This document shows, piece after piece, positions 7,968 to 13,881 of a stretch of DNA of 19,222 nt. A program made the translations under genes and the position numbers. The number at the start of each line of letters is the position of its first letter. The stretch's first letter is position 1. The notes below the pieces were generated by a model. It worked only from the letters and a program-made list of their open reading frames with translations. It had not been told where the DNA came from and searched no databases. Origin of the DNA: an uncultured Eubacteriales bacterium (GTDB taxonomy: Bacteria > Bacillota > Clostridia > Oscillospirales > CAG-272); contig CAKSNQ010000031.1 in the NCBI GenBank assembly GCA_934476315.1, positions 1-19,222 of the forward strand, written 5' to 3'.

Positions 7968-7985
7968 AAAGGATGGTTTGACCCT

Positions 7986-9422
7986 ATGCCCGAAAGTGCC
8001 GCTTCGCCGCGTGCGCTTGCCATGCAGCTTTTGCTCCGGTCGGAGCGCGACCATGTGTACGCCAACCTGACGCTCGATACCACCCTGCGGCGGTACGCGC
8101 TGTCCGCGGCGGATCGGGCGCTTTTGACCGTTCTCGTGTTCGGCGTCATCGAAAAGCAGACGACGCTGGACTACCTGCTCGCGGCGCTGTCCTCCCGCCC
8201 CGTCGCGGCGCTGGACGACAATGTGCGGGTCCTGCTCCGTCTGGGGCTGTATCAGCTCCGCTACCTGACGCGCGTCCCGCCCCACGCGGCACTCTATGAG
8301 ACGGTCGCGCTCGCGCCCGCACGTCAGCGGGGCTTTGTCAATGCGGTTCTGCGGGAATATACGCGACGGGGCGGGGACATTCCTCTGCCCGACCGGGAGT
8401 GCGACCCCGTGGCATATCTTTCCGTCGCTTTTTCTGTCCCTGAGCCGCTGTGCGCGCGCTTTGTCGGAATCTTCGGGGCAGAGCGCACCGCGTCACTGCT
8501 TGCGGCGTTTGACCGCGAAACGACGGCGGGGCTGACCGTGCGGGTCAACACCGCGCGCGTGACACCCGAGGAGCTTGCGGCAAAGTGGCGGGCGGCGGGA
8601 CTGACTGTGCGGGCGGGCAACTATTCCGCCGTGGCGCTGACCACCGACGAGGGGAATCCCCGCGCCCTGCCCGGCTTTGACGAGGGGCTGTTTTTTGTGC
8701 AGGACGAGGCGTCCCAGCTCTGCGTCGAGGCGCTCGGCGCGACCGCGGGGCAGACCGTGATGGACGTGTGCGCCTGCCCCGGTTCCAAGACGTTCGGCAT
8801 CGCGCTCGGGATGCAGGACCGCGGGGGAGATCGCGGAGAATACCTCGGAGGAAATCGCGGGGAAAATCGCGAGGGAGATCGCGGGGAAAATTGCGGAGAA
8901 GCCCGCGGAGAGACCCGCGGACAAGTCCGCGGCAGAATCCTCGCCTCCGATCTGCATGAAAACAAGCTGTCGCTCATCACCGCGGGGGCAGAGCGGCTGG
9001 GGCTTGACTGCATCGAGGTCGCGGCGCGCGACGCGCGGACGTTTTGCCCGCAGTACGCGGAATCTGCCGACGCGGTGCTCTGCGACGTCCCCTGCTCGGG
9101 CTACGGCGTGATCGCCAAAAAGCCGGAAATCCGCCACAAGCCGCCCGAGACGGCGGCGGGCTTGCCCGACATTCAGCTTGCCATCGCCGACACCGCGGCG
9201 CGGTATCTGAAAAAGGGCGGCGTGATGGTCTATTCGACCTGCACGCTCCTGCCCGAGGAAAACGAGCGAAACGTCGCCCGCCTGCTGGCGGCGCACCCCG
9301 AGCTTTCCCCGTGTGATTTTACGCTCGGCGGGGGACTTGCCTCGACGGGGGGCACTCTGACGCTGACCCCGGACGTCCACGGAACGGACGGCTTCTTTAT
9401 CGCCAAACTGAAAAAGGAATGA
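7986..9422 (+). CDS. rsmB: 16S rRNA (cytosine-967-C5)-methyltransferase RsmB, with repeat insertion
   Basis: 478-residue RsmB that methylates C967 of 16S rRNA using S-adenosylmethionine. An N-terminal NusB-like domain (about 1-135) is followed by the methyltransferase core. Motif I is DVCACPGSKT (260-269), slightly different from the usual DxCAAPGGKT. The catalytic cysteines are C370 in DVPCSGYGVIAKKPEIR and C419 in YSTCTLLPEENE. Between motif I and the next strand (ILASDLHENKL, from residue 318) lies a 40-residue insertion of tetrapeptide repeats (XRGE), about residues 278-317, absent from normal family members. Without it the protein would be about 438 residues, the usual length. AAAGGATGG lies 9 nt before the ATG. 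The stop overlaps the first ATG of rlmN, so the two are translationally coupled. Confidence 0.94.
   Translation: MPESAASPRALAMQLLLRSERDHVYANLTLDTTLRRYALSAADRALLTVLVFGVIEKQTTLDYLLAALSSRPVAALDDNVRVLLRLGLYQLRYLTRVPPHAALYETVALAPARQRGFVNAVLREYTRRGGDIPLPDRECDPVAYLSVAFSVPEPLCARFVGIFGAERTASLLAAFDRETTAGLTVRVNTARVTPEELAAKWRAAGLTVRAGNYSAVALTTDEGNPRALPGFDEGLFFVQDEASQLCVEALGATAGQTVMDVCACPGSKTFGIALGMQDRGGDRGEYLGGNRGENREGDRGENCGEARGETRGQVRGRILASDLHENKLSLITAGAERLGLDCIEVAARDARTFCPQYAESADAVLCDVPCSGYGVIAKKPEIRHKPPETAAGLPDIQLAIADTAARYLKKGGVMVYSTCTLLPEENERNVARLLAAHPELSPCDFTLGGGLASTGGTLTLTPDVHGTDGFFIAKLKKE
8817..8936 (+). repeat. Ten 12-bp tandem units inside rsmB
   Basis: Exactly ten in-frame 12-bp units fill 120 bp. 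Typical units are GATCGCGGAGAA, AATCGCGGGGAA and ACCCGCGGACAA. They encode ten tetrapeptides of the form X-R-G-E/G (DRGG, DRGE, YLGG, NRGE, NREG, DRGE, NCGE, ARGE, TRGQ, VRGR). The array keeps the frame, so RsmB stays intact. It falls in the surface loop after the SAM-binding helix. Divergence between units suggests the array is not brand new. Confidence 0.88.
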
Positions 9423-9427
9423 AACCG

Positions 9428-10594
9428 ATGCAAGTGAATCATACTAACCCCGCGCGCGATCTGCTCTCGCTTTTCCCCGAGGAGCTGTGCGACCTGCTGG
9501 TCGCGGCAGGGGAGCCGAAATACCGCGCCGGGCAGATTTTCCCCCAGCTTCACCGCGGGCACTCCCCCGAGGAGATGACCAACATCGGGCGGCTCACGCG
9601 GGAGCGTCTCGCCGCCTGCGCGCCGTACTTTTTCCCGCGCGTGGAACGCAAGCTGGTCTCGGCGATCGACGGCACGGTAAAATACCTGTTCGCCCTCGCG
9701 GACGGCAACTGCGTTGAGAGCGTCGTCATGCGCTACGAGCACGGGTTGACCATCTGCATTTCGTCGCAGGTCGGATGCCGCATGGGGTGCCGCTTTTGCG
9801 CGTCCACCATCGGCGGCAAGGTGCGCGACCTGCGCGCGGGCGAGCTGATCGGGCAGATTCTCGCCGCGGAACGCGACCTCGGCGAGCGGGTGGACAACGT
9901 GGTCATGATGGGCATCGGCGAGCCGCTGGACAACTTTGACGAGGTCGTTCGCTTTCTGCGGCTGGTCAACCATCCGGACGGGCGGAACATCGGCTATCGC
10001 CATATCTCGCTCTCCACTTGCGGCGTGGTGGATAAGATCGACGCGCTGGCAAAGCTGCGCCTGCCCATTACGCTGTCCATCTCGCTTCATGCCCCGGACG
10101 ACGCCACGCGCAGTGCCATCATGCCGGTCAATAACAAGTGGGGCGTTGAGACGCTTCTCGCCGCCTGCCGCCGCTACTACGACGCTACGGGACGGCGCAT
10201 TTCCTTTGAATACACGCTGATCGCGGGCAAGAACGACGCGCCCGCGCAGGCGCAGACGCTCGCTCGCGTGCTCAATTCCCACCTGCGCTCGGGCGAGGAG
10301 AGCATGCCCATTCACGTCAATCTTATTCCGGTCAACGAGGTCAGCGAAACCGGCTTTGTCCGTTCGGGTGAGGCGGCGGTGCGGGCGTTCGCGGCGGTGC
10401 TGGAAAAGCACGGAATCCGCGCGACGGTGCGTCGGCGACTCGGACCGGACATCAACGCCTCCTGCGGACAGCTTCGCCGCGCGGCGGCACAGGAAAAGTC
10501 CGGGGGAACCGAGAAATCCGGGGAAACTGAGGAATCCGGAAAATCCGGGAAAATTGAAAAACCCGGGATGCCCGGAACGTCCGGGAAATCGTAA
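9428..10594 (+). CDS. rlmN: Dual-specificity 23S rRNA/tRNA (adenine-C2)-methyltransferase RlmN
   Basis: 388-residue radical-SAM enzyme that methylates C2 of A2503 in 23S rRNA, and A37 of some tRNAs in known members. The [4Fe-4S] cluster motif is C117-R-M-G-C121-R-F-C124. The two cysteines of the methyl-transfer mechanism are visible as C110 in LTICISSQVGC and C346 in DINASCGQL. I chose the ATG at 9428 because AAGGA (9414-9418) is 9 nt upstream; an ATG at 9419 overlapping the rsmB stop would be only one base from it. After the conserved end (about residue 352) comes a 33-residue tail of six-residue repeats rich in Lys, Ser, Gly and Glu that is foreign to the family. In relatives the next genes are prpC and prkC; here they are missing. 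Confidence 0.95.
   Translation: MQVNHTNPARDLLSLFPEELCDLLVAAGEPKYRAGQIFPQLHRGHSPEEMTNIGRLTRERLAACAPYFFPRVERKLVSAIDGTVKYLFALADGNCVESVVMRYEHGLTICISSQVGCRMGCRFCASTIGGKVRDLRAGELIGQILAAERDLGERVDNVVMMGIGEPLDNFDEVVRFLRLVNHPDGRNIGYRHISLSTCGVVDKIDALAKLRLPITLSISLHAPDDATRSAIMPVNNKWGVETLLAACRRYYDATGRRISFEYTLIAGKNDAPAQAQTLARVLNSHLRSGEESMPIHVNLIPVNEVSETGFVRSGEAAVRAFAAVLEKHGIRATVRRRLGPDINASCGQLRRAAAQEKSGGTEKSGETEESGKSGKIEKPGMPGTSGKS
10493..10591 (+). repeat. Purine-rich repeat tail in the rlmN 3' end
   Basis: The last 33 codons of rlmN are made of degenerate 18-bp units, starting EKSGGT, EKSGET, EESGKS and continuing as GK/EKPG variants. The DNA repeatedly uses TCCGGGGAA-like words. AATCCGGAAAA at 10533-10543 recurs at 16828-16838, and AATCCGGAAA also at 13787-13796, both outside genes. 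Confidence 0.8.
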
Positions 10595-10643
10595 CGCCGC
10601 CGCGCCGGATACGGGTCGCCCTATCCGATCTTTCTTTACATAG

Positions 10644-10752
10644 CCTGACAGGAAATCCGCCTGCGAGAGGTGGGCTCGGAATTCTCCTGTCAGGCTGCCG
10701 TGACAGGACATCCCCCCGCGAGAGGCGGGCTTGGGGTTTTTCTGCCGGGCTG
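10644..10752 (+). repeat. Two tandem 54-bp hairpin-forming repeats
   Basis: Copies at 10644-10697 and 10699-10752 match at 42 of 54 positions by my count with no gaps. Copy 1 is bounded by a perfect 9-bp inverted repeat, CCTGACAGG (10644-10652) and CCTGTCAGG (10686-10694). Both copies share a central GCGAGAGG flanked by pairing bases; in copy 2 CCCGC (10715-10719) pairs with GCGGG (10725-10729) around a GAGAG loop. Several differences keep or improve pairing in the inner stem, suggesting structured RNA or a palindromic element. Copy 2 ends in TTTTT within a weak terminator-like context. The pair fills the interval between rlmN and the PASTA gene, exactly where prpC and the prkC kinase domain are expected. 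Confidence 0.75.
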
Positions 10753-10771
10753 GGGAAAGGGAGGATCGGAT

Positions 10772-11659
10772 ATGGCGGCAAAAGGAAACAGGGGCGCGGG
10801 GACGTCAAAATTCCGCCGCGCGCTTTGGTGGAGTATTCTCGGGCTGTGTGTGGCAATCCTGGGGGTGTGCGGATTTTTGGTGGCGCGGTTTTTGCCGCTT
10901 GCCCCGCGCGACAGCCGACAGATCGTCGTGCCCGCGCTGGAGGGAAGCGTTCTTGCCGACGGCGACGGACAGATCGACGAGACGCTGTTTGACGTGACGT
11001 TCGTCTACCGCCAGGACGCCGGGAGCGCGCCGGGAACGGTGCTCCGACAGTCCCCCGCGGCGGGGGCTATGCGGCGTGTGATTCCCGGCAGGGCAAAGTG
11101 CGCGCTCCGCCTGACGGTCAGCACCGGGGCGGACAGTCTGACGCTCCCCGACCTGACCGGAACGGACGCACGGGAGACGACGCTCATGCTTCGTTCCCAC
11201 GGCGTGCGCGTGCGGACGGAAACGGTGACGCGCCCCGACCTTTCCGACGGGCAGGTGGTGGAAACCTCCCCCGCGGCGGGCACGACGGTGCATGCGGGCG
11301 AGGCAGTGACGCTTCGGGTCAGCCGCCCCGCCACCGTCCGTACCGTCAAGGTGCCCGACACGGTTGGCATGCAGCTGCCGTACGCCAATGCCGCCATGGT
11401 GCTCCGCGGTCTGCGCCCCGGAGAAGCCGAAACGTGCGTCTCTCCGCTCCCGGCGGGAACGGTCATTTCCCAGCGCCCGCTTGCCGGAACTACGGTGCCG
11501 GCGGGAACGCAGGCAACGCTGATCGTCAGCGACGGAAGCGCTCCCGCCCTGCCCGAGGGCAACCGCGGCGGTGCGTCGGGCGAGCCGCGCGACGACGGTG
11601 GGAAACCGTCGGACGGACAGGGACAGGAGACGCACAGCGCGGGCGAGACGGAAGAATAG
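10772..11659 (+). CDS. Membrane-anchored three-PASTA protein lacking a kinase domain
   Basis: 295-residue protein with a short basic cytoplasmic N-terminus (K4, R7, K13, R15, R16), one transmembrane helix (about 17-39) and three PASTA domains outside the cell, roughly 48-118, 119-183 and 184-251. The PASTA signatures are P-A-L-E-G, LPDLTG and VPDTVGM at the domain starts, with PAAG/PLAGTTV turns. A Gly/Glu/Asp-rich tail (about 255-295) follows. In Firmicutes this position normally encodes PrkC, a Ser/Thr kinase with C-terminal PASTA domains that bind muropeptides; here the whole kinase domain is missing, as is the PrpC phosphatase. The ATG at 10772 has AAAGGGAGG 7 nt upstream, so the short form is a well-formed gene rather than a chance fragment. 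It may be a peptidoglycan sensor or scaffold; the function is not established. Confidence 0.88.
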   Translation: MAAKGNRGAGTSKFRRALWWSILGLCVAILGVCGFLVARFLPLAPRDSRQIVVPALEGSVLADGDGQIDETLFDVTFVYRQDAGSAPGTVLRQSPAAGAMRRVIPGRAKCALRLTVSTGADSLTLPDLTGTDARETTLMLRSHGVRVRTETVTRPDLSDGQVVETSPAAGTTVHAGEAVTLRVSRPATVRTVKVPDTVGMQLPYANAAMVLRGLRPGEAETCVSPLPAGTVISQRPLAGTTVPAGTQATLIVSDGSAPALPEGNRGGASGEPRDDGGKPSDGQGQETHSAGETEE

Positions 11660-11681
11660 AAACAGATCGTGAAAAATGCAA

Positions 11682-11720
11682 GGCGGGGCGTCAGAGTCGG
11701 TGAAAGCTCCGACAGCCGCC
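11682..11720 (+). other. Inverted repeat in the PASTA-rsgA gap
   Basis: GGCGG (11682-11686) pairs with CCGCC (11716-11720), and inside it GTCGG (11696-11700) pairs with CCGAC (11709-11713) around a GTGAAAGC-like loop. It does not match a riboswitch class I recognise and has no T-tract. It may be an intercistronic processing or stability hairpin. Confidence 0.35.
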
Positions 11721-11768
11721 CGACGGAAACGATGAAAGAGTAAGAGAGCGAAAGGAGTGACGGGACGC

Positions 11769-13064
11769 ATGGAGTACAGAAGCAAGGGCAAGATTATCCG
11801 GGGTGTCGGCGGGCGGTATACCATCGACCTGTCCCCGACCACGGGCGCGCGCGCGCCGCTGGACGGCAAACAGGTGACGTGTTACGCGCGCGGCTCGTTC
11901 CGCCACAGCGGGGAAACGCCCCTGCCGGGCGATGACGTGCTGGTGCGTTACGACGCGGACGAAGTGTGCCCCGACGGACAATCTGACGGGCAATTTGGTG
12001 GGTGCTCTGACAAACGTCCCGGCGGTGAAGGGCACGCCTGTTGCGCGGACGGCACGAGCGACGCAAACGGCATAAACGACACGAACGGCGCAGGCGTTGC
12101 GGACGCTACCCATGGCGCGAGGGGTGTGGATTCTAAGAACACCTCGCGTGCGGACGACGGGGAGGTTTCGGGCGTGGGGAATCTTTGCATCGAGCGGATT
12201 CTGCCGCGACGCAACTGCCTCATCCGACCGCCCATGGCGAATCTGGACGTGCTGTTCGTCAGCATGGCGGCGGCGCGCCCCGAGCCGCTCCTTTCCACGG
12301 TGGATAAGCTGATCTCCATCGCCGAGTATCATCACATCGAGCCGGTTATCATCGTGGGAAAGTCCGACCTCGCCCCCGAGGTCGCGCAAAAGCTGACTGC
12401 GATCTACACCCACGCGGGATTTACCGTTTTTGCGGTGAGCTGTGAGCGCGGGGAGGGCATCGACGCCGTGCGCGACTACATAAAAGAACGCCTGCGCGGG
12501 GAGCGGGACGCCTGCGGAGGCATCGGAGCGTTTGCGGGGGCGTCCGGCGTGGGGAAATCCTCCCTGCTCAATGCGCTATTCCCCTCCTGCGCACGGCAGA
12601 CCGGCGAGATCAGCCGGAAAAATGAGCGCGGAAAGAACACAACGCGTGAGGTCACGCTCCTGCCGCTTTCCCGCCTTTTCGGGGAGTGCGCGGGGGGGGC
12701 GGGGACTTTCGAGGACGGCGTCCTCGCCGCAAATGACAACCCCGCGGCAGACGACAGCCTTGTCACAAATGATGCTCCCTCCGCGGACGGCTACCTTGCC
12801 GACACACCCGGCTTTACCCTGCTGGACTTCACCCGTTTTGATTTCTTCGGCGTGGAGGACCTGCCCGCGACCATGCGCGATTTCGCGCCCTACCTCGAGC
12901 ATTGCCGCTACACCGACTGCACCCATACCAAGGAGGAGGACTGTGCCGTCCGCGCGGCGCTGGCGGCGGGGGAGATTGAGCAGAGCCGCTACGACAGCTT
13001 CCTTGCCATGTACGCCGACCTCAAGGATAAGCGTCCGTGGAGCAAACCTCCGACGCGCCGCTGA
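11769..13064 (+). CDS. rsgA: Ribosome small-subunit biogenesis GTPase RsgA with two insertions
   Basis: 431-residue circularly permuted GTPase that checks late 30S assembly; the family is usually about 290-300 residues. The OB-fold is interrupted after residue 66 by a roughly 70-residue Gly/Asp/Asn/Ala-rich insertion (about 67-136), then resumes with CIERILPRRNCLIRPPMANLD. GTPase motifs run in the permuted order G4 (GKSD, 197-200), G1 (GASGVGKS, 257-264), switch TTR (291-293) and G3 (DTPG, 345-348). The G4 residue usually Asn or Thr is Gly here. A second insertion (about 303-339) separates the switch strand from G3. The zinc site C379, C384, H386, C392 is intact, so the protein should fold. 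The ATG at 11769 is favoured, with AGGAG 11 nt upstream; a GTG at 11757 overlaps that site. It follows the PASTA gene, keeping the prkC-rsgA neighbourhood. Confidence 0.93.
   Translation: MEYRSKGKIIRGVGGRYTIDLSPTTGARAPLDGKQVTCYARGSFRHSGETPLPGDDVLVRYDADEVCPDGQSDGQFGGCSDKRPGGEGHACCADGTSDANGINDTNGAGVADATHGARGVDSKNTSRADDGEVSGVGNLCIERILPRRNCLIRPPMANLDVLFVSMAAARPEPLLSTVDKLISIAEYHHIEPVIIVGKSDLAPEVAQKLTAIYTHAGFTVFAVSCERGEGIDAVRDYIKERLRGERDACGGIGAFAGASGVGKSSLLNALFPSCARQTGEISRKNERGKNTTREVTLLPLSRLFGECAGGAGTFEDGVLAANDNPAADDSLVTNDAPSADGYLADTPGFTLLDFTRFDFFGVEDLPATMRDFAPYLEHCRYTDCTHTKEEDCAVRAALAAGEIEQSRYDSFLAMYADLKDKRPWSKPPTRR
11967..12176 (+). repeat. Low-complexity insertion 1 in rsgA (OB-fold loop)
   Basis: About 70 in-frame codons rich in Gly, Asp, Asn, Ala and Ser, with short recurring blocks such as DGQS/DGQF and DGTS/DANG/DTNG, interrupt the N-terminal domain. 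It includes four cysteines, two adjacent. The conserved sequence resumes immediately on both sides, so this is an insertion in a surface loop rather than a domain replacement. Confidence 0.75.
12714..12821 (+). repeat. Three 36-bp units ending in the RsgA G3 motif
   Basis: Units at 12714-12749, 12750-12785 and 12786-12821 each begin with an Asp codon at exact 36-bp spacing. They encode DGVLAANDNPAA, DDSLVTNDAPSA and DGYLADTPGF plus two residues. Only the last holds the working DTPG motif, so the first two look like diverged duplicates of it. Confidence 0.7.
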
Positions 13065-13085
13065 GCCGTCGGACGACCGCGCCTG

Positions 13086-13105
13086 CCGCCCGTCGCGCAG
13101 GGCGG
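13086..13105 (+). other. Intercistronic hairpin between rsgA and thiN
   Basis: CCGCCC (13086-13091) and GGGCGG (13100-13105) form a perfect 6-bp stem with an 8-nt loop. No T-tract follows, so termination is unlikely. It lies 25 nt before the thiN start, which has its own AAAAGGAG site. Confidence 0.4.
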
Positions 13106-13130
13106 GACATATCGCAAAAGGAGAACCATC

Positions 13131-13757
13131 ATGAACGCGTGGATTCTGACCGGGGGAGAAATCTTTCCCGAATACATTCATGAACGCCCCGCGGCGGACG
13201 ACCTGTGCATCGCCGCCGATGCAGGCTGGAAAAACGCCGAACGCCTCGGCATCCGTCCGAGTATTCTGCTCGGCGACTTTGACTCGCTGGGCGCGGTGCC
13301 GCCGCACGGCGAGGAGCTGGAGGTGCTGACCGTTCCCGCCGAAAAGGATATGACCGACACCCAGCTCGCCGTGGAGGTCGCACTTCGCCGCGGCGCACGG
13401 GAGCTGACCATCGTCGGCGGACTGGGCGGGCGGCTTGACCACACGCTGTCCAACCTCGCCATTCTGGAAGATCTGGCGGGGCGGGGCGTGCGCGCCGTCA
13501 TCACGTCGGGACACGATCGCGTGCGGCGACTGCACAACGACAGCCTGCTTCTGGCGCGGACGGACTACCCGTATCTGTCGCTCCTCGCCTGCGAGGAAAA
13601 GGTGCGCGGCGTGAGCATTGAGGGCGTCAAATACCCGCTGAAGAACGCGACGCTGCACCGCAGCTTCCAATACGCCGTTTCCAATGAGATCGACGGCAAC
13701 TGTTGCCTGATCTCGGTGCGGCGCGGCACGCTTCTCGTGGTGGAGAGCCGCGATTGA
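13131..13757 (+). CDS. thiN: Thiamine pyrophosphokinase (thiamine diphosphokinase)
   Basis: 208-residue enzyme that transfers a pyrophosphate from ATP to thiamine, giving the cofactor thiamine diphosphate. Family motifs are present: D30-A-G in IAADAGWKNAERLGI, GDFDS (48-52), the EKDMTDTQLA substrate motif (71-80) and GGLGGRLDHTLSN (96-108). The C-terminal beta-sandwich includes GVSIEGVKYPLKNATL. Length is typical. AAAAGGAG lies upstream of the ATG. It follows rsgA as in other Firmicutes, but the ribulose-phosphate 3-epimerase gene (rpe) that often lies between them is absent. Confidence 0.94.
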   Translation: MNAWILTGGEIFPEYIHERPAADDLCIAADAGWKNAERLGIRPSILLGDFDSLGAVPPHGEELEVLTVPAEKDMTDTQLAVEVALRRGARELTIVGGLGGRLDHTLSNLAILEDLAGRGVRAVITSGHDRVRRLHNDSLLLARTDYPYLSLLACEEKVRGVSIEGVKYPLKNATLHRSFQYAVSNEIDGNCCLISVRRGTLLVVESRD

Positions 13758-13881
13758 GGCGACGGGGACCCGCGGGGGGGCGGAAGAATCCGGAAACCCG
13801 AAGAGCCGTGGAACCCGGAAATTTTGAGCGCACACTTACCATCTCCGGATGACGGACATAAACTAAGGAGGGTCAAAAATC
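13758..13881 (+). other. thiN-yifB intergenic region with purine-rich repeat words
   Basis: 124 bp without a gene. It contains CCCGCGG and a purine-rich stretch with AATCCGGAAA (13787-13796) that closely resembles the repeat tail of rlmN. The end, AAGGAGGG (13865-13872), is the strong ribosome-binding site of the next gene. I saw no convincing promoter or terminator. Confidence 0.4.

Noticed and set aside
8817..8936. CRISPR-like array
   Set aside because: The 12-bp units have no spacers, keep the reading frame of rsmB and vary gradually, so this is a coding tandem repeat.
10644..10752. PyrR-binding attenuator (GAGAGG loop)
   Set aside because: Only the GAGAGG part resembles the PyrR loop; the preceding UCC element is missing and the genes downstream are not for pyrimidine synthesis.
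10670..10771. Earlier start for the PASTA protein, adding 34 residues
   Set aside because: The extra residues translate the second hairpin repeat, and the ATG at 10772 has a far better ribosome-binding site and gives a normal basic N-terminus before the TM helix.
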